In this document: piece by piece, positions 7,584 to 14,681 of the stretch | Numbering within the stretch: the first letter of the stretch is position 1 | Layout of the letters: the number at the start of each line of letters is the position of its first letter | Assembly (NCBI GenBank): GCA_002421985.1 | Contig: DISF01000018.1 | Coordinates: 77,125-92,336 of the forward strand | Length of the DNA: 15,212 bases | From: Roseovarius sp. UBA6217 | Lineage (GTDB): Bacteria > Pseudomonadota > Alphaproteobacteria > Rhodobacterales > Rhodobacteraceae | Reading direction: 5' to 3' | Notes under the pieces: generated by a model | What the model was told of the DNA's origin: nothing | The model's input: the letters and a program-made list of their open reading frames with translations, nothing else | Databases searched by the model: none | Translations under genes and position numbers: made by a program

Positions 7584-8237
7584 ATGAAATTCTTCGTCGA
7601 TACCGCCGAGATTGACCAGATCGCCGAGTTGAATGATCTCGGCATGGTCGATGGCGTGACCACCAACCCGTCGCTGATCCTGAAATCGGGGCGCGACATC
7701 CTTGAGGTCACGCGCGAGATCGCCGCCCTTGTCGCGGGCCCTGTGAGCGCCGAAGTGGTGGCGCTCAAGGCCGATGACATGATCGCCGAGGGCCGCAAGC
7801 TTGCCGCCATTGCCCCCAATATCGCCGTCAAGGTGCCGCTGACATGGGACGGGCTCAAGGCGTGCAAGGTGCTCTCGGGCGAGGGGCACATGGTCAATGT
7901 CACGCTGTGTTTCTCGGCCAATCAGGCGCTTCTCGCGGCCAAGGCGGGGGCCACGTTCATCTCTCCGTTCATCGGGCGGCTGGATGACATCAACCTCGAC
8001 GGGATGGAGCTTATCTCCGACATCCGCCAGATCTATGACAATTACGGCTTCGAGACGCAGATCCTCGCCGCCTCGATCCGCACCGTCAACCACGCCTATC
8101 AATCGGCGATGATCGGTGCCGACGTGATGACGGCACCGCCCGCCGTCATCAAGGCCATGGCCGCCCATCCGCTGACCGACAAGGGGCTGGCCACCTTCAT
8201 GGCCGATTGGGAAAAGACCGGGCAAAAGATCATCTGA
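7584..8237 (+). CDS. tal: Transaldolase, TalC/FSA family (transaldolase-type active site)
   Basis: This small transaldolase-fold enzyme (217 residues) transfers dihydroxyacetone units between sugar phosphates in the non-oxidative pentose phosphate pathway. K83 in VKVPLT is the Schiff-base lysine, aligning with K85 of E. coli fructose-6-phosphate aldolase FsaA at an offset of two. At that offset the residues that separate the two activities are E57 (Gln59 in FsaA) and F129 (Tyr131 in FsaA). Both match true transaldolases, so I call it transaldolase although database names often say 'fructose-6-phosphate aldolase'. The conserved start MKFFVDTA and GAGAGG before the ATG support the start. It is divergent from priA; no terminator is clear before the next gene. 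Confidence 0.93.
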   Translation: MKFFVDTAEIDQIAELNDLGMVDGVTTNPSLILKSGRDILEVTREIAALVAGPVSAEVVALKADDMIAEGRKLAAIAPNIAVKVPLTWDGLKACKVLSGEGHMVNVTLCFSANQALLAAKAGATFISPFIGRLDDINLDGMELISDIRQIYDNYGFETQILAASIRTVNHAYQSAMIGADVMTAPPAVIKAMAAHPLTDKGLATFMADWEKTGQKII

Positions 8238-8381
8238 GCATATCAAGCCTTTCTTAACCGATACCCGACATACCGGAATGGTTTTTGCGGGGACATGCAC
8301 TCTGTCGGCGACCCAAATCCACCCGCTTTCGGCAAGATGTCGTTGCGCGCGTGCGCATTCTGCGCATATGTTGAGGACACT

Positions 8382-9368
8382 ATGGAAAACAAGCGGCAAT
8401 TCCAGTCTGTCGAGTTCTGCGCCGGTGCCGGCGGCCAGGCGCTTGGGCTCGAACAGGCCGGGTTTGCGCACAGCCTGCTCGTCGACAATGACGCCGATTG
8501 CTGCGCAACGCTGCGGCTCAACCGCCCCGGCTGGCGGGTCGATTGCGCCGACATGCGCGACTATGCACCCCCCGATATCGGGCCGGTCGATCTGCTCTCG
8601 GCCGGGCTTCCCTGCCCGCCGTTTTCCATCGCGGGCAAACAGCTTGGCGAAAAGGATGATCGTAATCTCTTTCCCGCCGCGCTGCGGCTGATCGAGCGTC
8701 TGTCGCCGCGCGTGGTGCTGATCGAGAATGTGCGCGGTTTCCTGTCATCGGGTTTCACGGCCTACCGGCAAGAGATTGTCAACGGGTTTGACCGGCTCGG
8801 TTACGCGGTGGATTGGCGGCTCTATGACGCGCAGGCGTTCGGCGTGCCACAGACGCGCTCGCGGGTGACGATTCTCGCCGCCCGACGCGCGATCTGGCCC
8901 TATCTCCGCTTTCCCGAAGGCGGCACCGGGCGCGCCCCCGATGTCGGCGCGGTGTTGCGCGATCTCATGGCCGAAAACGGCTGGCAACAGGCGGATAGCT
9001 GGGCTGAAACCGCGTCCGGCGTGGCCCCCACCATCGTCGGCGGCTCAAAGAAACACGGCGGCCCCGATCTCGGCCCGACGAGGGCGCGCGAGAAATGGCG
9101 TCAGATGGGTGTGAACGGCGGCAGCATCGCCGAAACCGCCCCGGCCCCGGATTTTACCGGCTTGCCACGGCTGACCACGCGCATGGTCGCCCGGCTGCAA
9201 GGCTTTCCCGACACCTGGCAGTTCACCGGCAAAAAAACCGCCGCCTACCGGCAGATCGGCAACGCGTTTCCGCCGCCCGTCGCGCGCGCGCTTGGGCAGG
9301 CCATCGCCTCGGCCCTGTCGGCGCATGACCTTGCCATCGAGCCGGAATGCAGGGTGGCAGCGGAATGA
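8382..9368 (+). CDS. C5-cytosine DNA methyltransferase of a restriction-modification module
   Basis: The enzyme transfers a methyl group from S-adenosylmethionine to carbon 5 of cytosine in a specific DNA site. The 328-residue product has all core motifs: motif I FCAGAGG (12-18), motif IV GLPCPPFS with catalytic C78, motif VI ENV (115-117), motif VIII QTRSR (157-161), and motifs IX-X from RLTTRMVARLQGFP to GNAFPPPVA (about 263-301). The target-recognition region (about 170-262) is short and includes a GGSKKHGGPDLGPTR stretch; the recognised site cannot be deduced. I chose the ATG preceded by gagga at five bases; in-frame ATGs at 8295 and 8337 would add non-conserved residues. Its stop overlaps the HNH nuclease start, pointing to a type II system. 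Confidence 0.93.
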   Translation: MENKRQFQSVEFCAGAGGQALGLEQAGFAHSLLVDNDADCCATLRLNRPGWRVDCADMRDYAPPDIGPVDLLSAGLPCPPFSIAGKQLGEKDDRNLFPAALRLIERLSPRVVLIENVRGFLSSGFTAYRQEIVNGFDRLGYAVDWRLYDAQAFGVPQTRSRVTILAARRAIWPYLRFPEGGTGRAPDVGAVLRDLMAENGWQQADSWAETASGVAPTIVGGSKKHGGPDLGPTRAREKWRQMGVNGGSIAETAPAPDFTGLPRLTTRMVARLQGFPDTWQFTGKKTAAYRQIGNAFPPPVARALGQAIASALSAHDLAIEPECRVAAE

Positions 9369-9934
9369 CACCGCGCTCGGGTGGCGGCGCACGCGCGCGG
9401 CTCCGCGCGCACTTCCTTGCCAATATCGGGCGCGTGATGGATTCGACCGAGTTGCGCGAGGTATCAGGCGGGATTTCGGAATGGGCGCGCCGCGTGCGCG
9501 AACTCAGAACCGAAGAAGGCTACCTGATCCTGACGCACAACGATCTGGCCTCGCTCAAACCGGGCCAATACCTGCTCAACGATCCCAAACCGATCCCCGC
9601 TTTCGAGCGTGGCATATCCAAGGAAACCCGCGCTTTCGTTCTGGACCGCAACGGATTCACCTGCCAGCAATGCGGCGCGGTCGCCGGAGAGCCTCACCCC
9701 TACGATCCCACACGCAAGACGCGGCTGCAAATCGGCCATGTCATCGACAAATCGCAGGGCGGAACCGACGATCCCGGCAACCTGCGCGCGCTCTGTTCGG
9801 TCTGCAACGAAGGCGCTGCGAATCTGACGCTCGACCGGCCATCGCTTCACAAACTGCTGGTTCAGGTGCGCCGCGCCACGGCGGCGGACCAGAAAAGCCT
9901 GCTGGACTGGCTCAGGACAAAGTTCGGGCCTTGA
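9365..9934 (+). CDS. HNH endonuclease, probable restriction partner of the methyltransferase
   Basis: The 189-residue protein has a C-terminal beta-beta-alpha-metal HNH domain: zinc-type pairs C100-x2-C103 and C144-x2-C147, general-base candidate H125 in QIGHVID, N139 in GNLRALC, and N148 after the second pair. The N-terminal half (about 20-85), with RVRELRTEEGYLI and LKPGQYLL, looks like a small DNA-binding, possibly winged-helix, domain. The start ATG overlaps the methyltransferase stop (ATGA), so the nuclease is made only after its protecting methylase. With an adjacent m5C methylase, restriction is the natural role, but cleavage site and activity are inferred. An in-frame ATG at 9347 is an alternative start. 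No controller protein gene is present. Confidence 0.87.
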   Translation: MTPRSGGGARARLRAHFLANIGRVMDSTELREVSGGISEWARRVRELRTEEGYLILTHNDLASLKPGQYLLNDPKPIPAFERGISKETRAFVLDRNGFTCQQCGAVAGEPHPYDPTRKTRLQIGHVIDKSQGGTDDPGNLRALCSVCNEGAANLTLDRPSLHKLLVQVRRATAADQKSLLDWLRTKFGP

Positions 9935-9970
9935 CACGAACAAACACCGCAACCATCGCGCTGCATTTTC

Positions 9971-10000
9971 TTGCGGCATTCCGCGCCGTCATCTGCTAAC
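9971..10000 (+). promoter_or_regulatory. Candidate promoter for DUF484-xerC
   Basis: TTGCGG (9971-9976) and GCTAAC (9995-10000), 18 bases apart with a TG just before the second box, lie about 30 bases upstream of the DUF484 start in the 96-base gap after the HNH gene. The match is loose. It would let DUF484-xerC be expressed independently of the restriction module. Confidence 0.28.
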
Positions 10001-10030
10001 CTGCGACAGAACACGGATATTGAGGCCGCA

Positions 10031-10738
10031 ATGACCGCCAAGCCCCGCATCGACGACGCCCTGCGCGAGCGTATCATCACCGAGCCGGATGTGATCCTCG
10101 ACGATACCGATCTCATGCGCGCGCTCATCGCCGCCAACGAGCGCGCGATGGGCACCAATATCGTCGATATGCGCGGCATCGCGATGGACCGGCTCGAGGC
10201 GCGGCTTGACCGGCTGGAGGAAACCCACCGCGCGGTGATCGCCGCGGCCTATGAAAACCTCGCCGGGACCAACCAGGTGCATCGCGCCGTCCTGCGGATG
10301 CTCGACCCGGTGGAATTCGAGGGCTTCCTGCGCGATCTCGATGGCGAGGTGGCCCATATCCTGCGCGTCGATGCGGTGCGCCTCGTGCTCGAATCGGTGC
10401 AGAACGACAATGACCCGGCGGTGCGGCGGCTGGGCGATGTGCTCTCGGTGGCCGAGCCGGGCTTTATCCGCAGCTATCTCACCGGCAGGCGCGACGCGCC
10501 CGCACGGCAGGTCACGCTGCGCCAGATCGACGAGGGCGACATGCGCGTTTACGGTCGCTGCGCGCCGCATATCCGCTCCGAGGCGTGCCTTTTGCTTGAT
10601 TTCGGCTCTGACCGCTTGCCGGGGATGCTGGTGATGGGGGCCGAGGATCCGCACCAGTTCAGCCCGCAGCAGGGCACCGACCTTCTGGCGTTCTTCGCGG
10701 GCGTGTTCGAGAGGGTGATGCGCCGCTGGCTGTCGTGA
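10031..10738 (+). CDS. DUF484 family protein (GAF-like), upstream of xerC
   Basis: The 235-residue protein fits the DUF484 family, whose members are almost always encoded next to xerC in proteobacteria; no biochemical role is established. The N-terminus is acidic and helical (about 1-80, with RLEARLDRLEE). Residues about 85-235 form the GAF-like part, ending in a conserved-looking helix before RRWLS. The ATG at 10031 has gagg six bases upstream and follows the family's usual short N-terminus, so the longer frame beginning at 9971 is rejected. The stop overlaps the GTG start of xerC (GTGA), indicating coupled translation. Confidence 0.88.
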   Translation: MTAKPRIDDALRERIITEPDVILDDTDLMRALIAANERAMGTNIVDMRGIAMDRLEARLDRLEETHRAVIAAAYENLAGTNQVHRAVLRMLDPVEFEGFLRDLDGEVAHILRVDAVRLVLESVQNDNDPAVRRLGDVLSVAEPGFIRSYLTGRRDAPARQVTLRQIDEGDMRVYGRCAPHIRSEACLLLDFGSDRLPGMLVMGAEDPHQFSPQQGTDLLAFFAGVFERVMRRWLS

Positions 10739-11655
10739 TCTCGGCTGCCGCGCAGGCGGCGCTGGCCGATTGGCTGGCCGCGATCAAGGCGCTTGACGGG
10801 GCCACCGATCACACCATCGACGCCTACGCCCGCGACCTGCGCGCGTTCCTTGCGTTCATGACCGCGCATCACGGGCAGGCGCAGGGCCTTGGTGCGCTGA
10901 TGCGGATCACCACCGCCGATATGCGCGCCTTCATGGCGCATGAGCGCGGCACCGGGCTTGGCCCCCGCTCGCTCGCCCGCCGCCTCTCGGCGGTCAAGAG
11001 CTTCTACCGATGGCTCTCGGAGCGCGAGGGCGCAGAGCCGACGGCGGTGCTTTCGGCGCGCACGCCGAAATATCGCCGAAAGCTGCCCCGCCCGCTGTCG
11101 GAGGCGGGCGCGCAGGACATGCTCGAGACGCTGGAGACGCAGGCCCAAGCGCCGTGGATCGCCGCCCGCGACGTGGCGGTGGTGACGCTGCTTTATGGCT
11201 GCGGGCTGCGCATTTCCGAGGCGCTTGGCCTCAACGGCGCGGCGCAGCCCGTGCCCGAGGTGCTGCGCATCACCGGCAAGGGCGGCAAGGAGCGCCTCGT
11301 GCCGGTGATCGCGCCCGCGCGCAAGGCGGTGGCGGCCTATGCGCGTGCCTGCCCCTTTGCCATCACCCCGCGCGGCCCGCTCTTTTTCGGGGCGCGCGGG
11401 GGGCGGCTGGGGGCGCGGGCGGTGCAAAAGGCGGTGGCGCTTACCCGCGCGCAGCTTGGCCTGCCCGCCAGCGCCACGCCGCACGCGCTGCGCCACAGCT
11501 TTGCCACGCATCTGCTGAATGCTGGCGGCGATCTGCGCGCGATCCAGGAACTCCTCGGCCACGCCTCGCTCTCGACCACCGAGGCCTATACCGGCGTCGA
11601 TACCGCCCGCCTGATGGAGGTCTATGCCCGCGCCCATCCGCAGGGACGCGGCTGA
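10735..11655 (+). CDS. xerC: Tyrosine recombinase XerC
   Basis: XerC, with XerD, resolves chromosome dimers at dif. The 306-residue protein has the SAM-like N-terminal core-binding domain (about 5-95) and the catalytic domain with the full set of active residues: R159 (GCGLRISE), K182 (ITGKGGKE), H250 and R253 (PHALRHSF), H276 (LLGHASL) and nucleophile Y285 (EAYTGVD). The start is GTG, overlapping the DUF484 stop. The DUF484 neighbour favours XerC over XerD or a phage integrase, and no attachment site is seen nearby. Confidence 0.95.
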   Translation: MISAAAQAALADWLAAIKALDGATDHTIDAYARDLRAFLAFMTAHHGQAQGLGALMRITTADMRAFMAHERGTGLGPRSLARRLSAVKSFYRWLSEREGAEPTAVLSARTPKYRRKLPRPLSEAGAQDMLETLETQAQAPWIAARDVAVVTLLYGCGLRISEALGLNGAAQPVPEVLRITGKGGKERLVPVIAPARKAVAAYARACPFAITPRGPLFFGARGGRLGARAVQKAVALTRAQLGLPASATPHALRHSFATHLLNAGGDLRAIQELLGHASLSTTEAYTGVDTARLMEVYARAHPQGRG

Positions 11656-11751
11656 CACTCACGCAACTGTCAGGTTCAATTTCAGTCGTTCTGTGCAAGG
11701 CTCCACCCCGGACGCCAATCACGTCACGTCATGAAACGGAGAAAGATCATA

Positions 11752-12339
11752 ATGAAACGCCAGATTTTTACCGCCGCCGCCCTCGCCGTCAGCGTCATGC
11801 TCGGGCAATCGGCCGCCGCCAGCGAATGCAAGGCCGATGTCGAGGATCCGTTCGATCTCGACGAGGCGGCGATCACCGAAATCTATAGCTGCCTGTCGGA
11901 CAAGATGGCCGAGGGCTATGCCAAGGAGGGCGACGCGGTGGGCACCGCCTATCGCAACTGGACCGTGACCGGCACCCGCCCGGCGGTGCAGGGCGCGCAT
12001 GGCAGCCGCCTGCTTCTGACCTTTGCCAACGAGGCCGCCGCCGAGCAATACATGAAATTCGCCGAAGAGGATGTGGTCATGCCCGCAGGCTCGGTTCTGG
12101 CCAAGGAAAGCATCACCATCTCGACCAAGAACAAGACCGCGCGCCCCGGCCCGCTTTTCATCATGACAAAGGGTGAGGCGGGTGCCGCCCCCGATGCGGG
12201 CGACTGGGTCTATTCCGCGCTCATGCCCGATGGCAAGGAGATGAAGATCAAGCAGAGCTTCTGCCATGATTGCCATATCGCTTGGGAGGCGCAGGACATG
12301 TTGGCCTACCCGATGGAAGAGGTCCGCGTCTCCAACTGA
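11752..12339 (+). CDS. Periplasmic cytochrome P460 family haem protein
   Basis: The 195-residue protein starts with a Sec signal peptide (MKRQIFTAAALAVSV, probable cleavage after AAA near residue 24) and ends with a c-type haem motif, CHDCH at 171-175. Length, N-terminal signal and a single C-terminal CxxCH match the cytochrome P460 family, whose characterised members oxidise hydroxylamine or bind NO; a haem-lysine crosslink distinguishes P460 from cytochrome c'-beta. I cannot tell from sequence whether the crosslinking lysine is present. C26 and C47 could form a disulfide. The ATG at 11752 has ggagaaag upstream and is preferred over an in-frame ATG at 11731. No hydroxylamine or nitric-oxide genes lie nearby; it is a single-gene unit with its own terminator. 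Confidence 0.85.
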   Translation: MKRQIFTAAALAVSVMLGQSAAASECKADVEDPFDLDEAAITEIYSCLSDKMAEGYAKEGDAVGTAYRNWTVTGTRPAVQGAHGSRLLLTFANEAAAEQYMKFAEEDVVMPAGSVLAKESITISTKNKTARPGPLFIMTKGEAGAAPDAGDWVYSALMPDGKEMKIKQSFCHDCHIAWEAQDMLAYPMEEVRVSN

Positions 12340-12362
12340 GCGCAGGCCCCGACGATATCCCG

Positions 12363-12391
12363 CCCGGTCCCCCCGCGAGGGGGCCGGGTTT
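12363..12391 (+). terminator. Intrinsic terminator after cytochrome P460
   Basis: CCCGG-t-CCCCC (12363-12373) pairs with GGGGGCCGGG (12379-12388), leaving one bulged T and a small loop, followed by TTT. It begins 24 bases after the P460 stop. The stem is strong but the T-run short. Confidence 0.75.
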
Positions 12392-12430
12392 CGCTTTGCA
12401 AAACCTGTTTTCCTGCGTCATGGAATGGCC

Positions 12431-13129
12431 ATGACACCGCAACTCCGCGCCCTGCTTGTCCATCTGCTTACTGCCAGCGGCGCGGTCTTTGCGATGCTCG
12501 CGATGCTCGCCGCCATTGACCGCGAATGGGAATTGATGTTCCTGTGGCTCTTGGTGGCCTTTGCCGTCGATGGCATCGACGGCCCGCTCGCCCGCCATTA
12601 CGATGTCAAGACCAATGCCCCGGAATTCGACGGGGTGCTGCTCGATCTCATCATCGACTATCTCACCTATGTCTTCATCCCGGCCTTCGCGCTGTTCAAG
12701 TCCGACCTGCTGCCGGGCTGGACGGGATGGGTGGCGATCATCGTCATCACCTATGCCAGCGCCATGTATTTTGCCGATATCCGCATGAAAACGCTGGATA
12801 ATTCCTTTTCCGGCTTTCCCGGCTGCTGGAACATGCTGGTGCTTGTGCTGTTCGCCATAGAGCCTGCGACCTGGATCATCCTCGCGCTGGTTGCGGTGCT
12901 GGCGGTGGCGATGTTCCTGCCGCTGAAATTCATTCACCCCATACGCACGAAGCGCTGGCGCTGGCTGTCGCTGCCGATGGCGCTCGGCTGGACATTCTTC
13001 GCGGGATGGGCGGCGTGGGTGCATTTCGACCCGCAAAGCTGGGCGCATTGGGGCCTTGTGGTCACCAGCATCTACCTCACGCTGGTTGGCATCGTGCAAC
13101 AGATCGTGCCGCTGCGCGAGGATATCTGA
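12431..13129 (+). CDS. pcs: Phosphatidylcholine synthase (CDP-diacylglycerol:choline transferase)
   Basis: Pcs is an inner-membrane enzyme that joins choline to CDP-diacylglycerol, giving phosphatidylcholine and CMP. The 232-residue protein has about eight hydrophobic helices and the Pcs variant of the CDP-alcohol phosphotransferase motif, DGx2AR-x12-Gx3Dx3D: D50, G51, A54, R55, G68, D72 and D76. The 12-residue spacing separates Pcs from phosphatidylserine and phosphatidylglycerophosphate synthases, which have about eight. The start is unsure: ATG 12431 follows gga at six bases, while an in-frame ATG at 12425 would add two residues. It lies after the P460 terminator and converges on the formate dehydrogenase genes. 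Confidence 0.93.
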   Translation: MTPQLRALLVHLLTASGAVFAMLAMLAAIDREWELMFLWLLVAFAVDGIDGPLARHYDVKTNAPEFDGVLLDLIIDYLTYVFIPAFALFKSDLLPGWTGWVAIIVITYASAMYFADIRMKTLDNSFSGFPGCWNMLVLVLFAIEPATWIILALVAVLAVAMFLPLKFIHPIRTKRWRWLSLPMALGWTFFAGWAAWVHFDPQSWAHWGLVVTSIYLTLVGIVQQIVPLREDI

Positions 13130-13196
13130 CGCGGATCGCGGCCCGCGCGAGGCTTTCGCCGTCATCGTCGGGGGGCGCGCGGCGTGGCGCGGGCGC

Positions 13197-13331
13197 TCAT
13201 TCGGGCGTGGTGCCCAGCCTGACATTATCGCCCGCGCGCGTGGTCTCGACGGTGTAGCCCAACTCGCGCAACACGATGGGGGCGGCGGCGATCACCGCGC
13301 TGGCCACAAAGGCCGCAAGCATCGCTTTCAT
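13197..13331 (-). CDS. 44-residue membrane-anchored or secreted small protein
   Basis: A short frame with gaggagag nine bases before the ATG encodes 44 residues. The N-terminus (MKAMLAAFVASAVIAAAPI) is a hydrophobic helix that could be a signal peptide or membrane anchor, followed by a polar tail (RELGYTVETTRAGDNVRL). I recall similar ~45-residue proteins in Rhodobacteraceae with a VIA-type hydrophobic start and a tail ending near VRL, but know no function. It follows the formate dehydrogenase gamma gene by about 140 bases in the same direction, so it may share its transcript. Signal-like composition and a good ribosome binding site make it likely real. Confidence 0.65.
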   Translation of the reverse strand: MKAMLAAFVASAVIAAAPIVLRELGYTVETTRAGDNVRLGTTPE

Positions 13332-13446
13332 GGTCTGGCCTCTCCTCTTGTTCGGTGGCGCGCCGCAGATGGGCGACAAGATCGCCGCGCTCCTGCGGCG
13401 CGCTGATGCGCCAGCGCCAGAACGGGGCGGCGGTCGAGGGTGACAT
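13225..13446 (-). CDS. Doubtful 73-codon frame downstream of fdh gamma
   Basis: Between the gamma subunit stop and the 44-residue gene, one frame starts ATG-TCA at 13446 and reads a plausible basic segment (FWRWRISAPQERGDLVAHL) before continuing out of frame through the 44-residue gene. The first ~40 codons have GC-rich third positions as in real genes here. The rest overlaps the better-supported small gene. No good ribosome binding site precedes it. It may be a truly overlapping gene, a frameshifted remnant, or chance in GC-rich DNA. Confidence 0.22.
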   Translation of the reverse strand: MSPSTAAPFWRWRISAPQERGDLVAHLRRATEQEERPDHESDACGLCGQRGDRRRPHRVARVGLHRRDHARGR

Positions 13447-13469
13447 CGGCGATCCGCCCGCGCATCGGC

Positions 13470-14681
13470 CTATTCTGCCGGGTGCGCGGCCCGGTCGGGG
13501 GCAGGCGCGTGGCCTTTCTGCTGCAACTCTTCGAGCCACAGCCCGTGATGCTCTCGCGCCCATTGCTCCTCGACCTCGCCGGTGCCCATCGCATCGAACG
13601 CGCCCTCCATGCCCAGCGATCCGATATAGATATGCGCAAGGATGATCGCGGTCAGGCCAAAGGCCATGATCGAGTGCCAGAGCGTGGCAAGCTGCATCTC
13701 CCCGTGCGGGGCCAGCTTTTCCGGCAGCGGGCCGAGGCCCGCAAGCTGCGGCAACCCGGTCTGGTTGAGGATAGCAAAGGTCTTGGCGAACATCGGCAGC
13801 TCGAACGGAAACAGCAGCGACAGCCCCGAAGCCGAGATCGACGCGCCAAAGACGATGGTGGCCCAGAAGATGATCTTTGGGCCAGCGTTGAGCTTCCTGG
13901 CCGGCGGATGGACCCCCTTGGTGAAAATCCCGCCGCCCAAGGCCAGCCATTTGAGATCGGTCCGGTTGGGGATGTTGTGCATCACCCACATGACAAAGAC
14001 CATCGCCAGCCCCAGCATGAAGGCCCAGGAAATGTTGTTATGCACCCATTTGGAGCCGGTCGCGATGGTCGAGAACGCTTCGTGCCCCACGAGCGGGATC
14101 ACCACCATGCGCCCGAACAGCACCAAAAGCCCGGTGAGCGCCAGCACGATGAACGAGCCCGCCATCAGCCAGTGGCCGAACCGCTCTATCGCCTGAAAGC
14201 GCGTCATCGTGCGCCCGGTCTTTTCGCCGTCGATGCGGATTCTGCCGCGGATCACGTAAAAGAGCGCCAAAAGCGCCAGCGTGGCGCCCAGCAGCCAGGC
14301 GCCATAGGTGGCCAGCGGCCCCTTGCGGAACGCCAGCCATTTCATGCCGCCATCCTGAATGAGCACGCGCGCCTCCGGCCCGCCCGCCGACACTTTCACA
14401 TCGCCGAGACCATAGCGCAGCGCGCACCACACCTCGGCGTCAGAGGCCCCGCCCGGCGTGCCAAGCTGGCCCGCGATGTCGGCGGCATTGTCGGGATTGC
14501 CGGTGGCCTTGCGGCGAAAGCTGTCGTCGACCTTCTCACCGCGCTGGCGGGCCAGGATATCGTCCAATGTCTGCGCGCCGCCGGTGGCCGAGCGATCGGG
14601 CGCAGGGGCAACGGCCCTGTCCTGTGCCATGGCAGGCAGTGCAAGCTTAAAACACAAAGCCAAGCTTAGAAATGCGCGCAT
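13470..14681 (-). CDS. Formate dehydrogenase gamma subunit (membrane cytochrome b)
   Basis: The gamma subunit anchors respiratory formate dehydrogenase in the inner membrane and passes electrons to quinone through two b haems. The 403-residue product has a signal peptide (about 1-20, cleavage near AMA-QD), a periplasmic stretch (about 21-120), and hydrophobic helices near 123-145, 170-190, 214-236, 269-289 and 333-353. Candidate haem-ligand histidines are H170 (FGHWLMAG), H214 (WVHNN) and H350 (LAHIYIG). The WHSIMAF...AHIYIGSLGMEGAFDAM segment is typical of the family. I chose the ATG preceded by gagga, which starts the signal peptide. The reading frame upstream is open and continuous with the alpha subunit, and the beta gene expected between them is missing. 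Confidence 0.9.
   Translation of the reverse strand: MRAFLSLALCFKLALPAMAQDRAVAPAPDRSATGGAQTLDDILARQRGEKVDDSFRRKATGNPDNAADIAGQLGTPGGASDAEVWCALRYGLGDVKVSAGGPEARVLIQDGGMKWLAFRKGPLATYGAWLLGATLALLALFYVIRGRIRIDGEKTGRTMTRFQAIERFGHWLMAGSFIVLALTGLLVLFGRMVVIPLVGHEAFSTIATGSKWVHNNISWAFMLGLAMVFVMWVMHNIPNRTDLKWLALGGGIFTKGVHPPARKLNAGPKIIFWATIVFGASISASGLSLLFPFELPMFAKTFAILNQTGLPQLAGLGPLPEKLAPHGEMQLATLWHSIMAFGLTAIILAHIYIGSLGMEGAFDAMGTGEVEEQWAREHHGLWLEELQQKGHAPAPDRAAHPAE

Noticed and set aside
5385..8237. A 950-codon plus-strand open frame antisense to priA that joins in frame with the transaldolase
   Set aside because: Its first ~730 codons are the complement of priA, a gene with all catalytic motifs, and read as Arg/His/Pro-rich low-complexity sequence. 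Only the part from 7584 is a real protein. Long antisense frames are expected in GC-rich DNA.
8295..8381. Longer methyltransferase start adding 29 residues
   Set aside because: The extension is not part of the m5C methyltransferase fold, and the ATG at 8382 has a gagga ribosome binding site at five bases.
7530..8471. A 313-codon minus-strand frame opposite the transaldolase
   Set aside because: It mirrors the transaldolase codons, has no recognisable motif, and the plus strand carries the catalytic lysine and conserved start.
10735..11655. The tyrosine recombinase as a mobile-element integrase
   Set aside because: DUF484 partner, overlap of start and stop, and family length point to chromosomal XerC; no attachment repeats or phage genes are nearby.
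11652..11673. A 6-bp hairpin (CTGACA / TGTCAG) across the xerC stop as a terminator
   Set aside because: The stem is short and AT-mixed, with no T-run after it.
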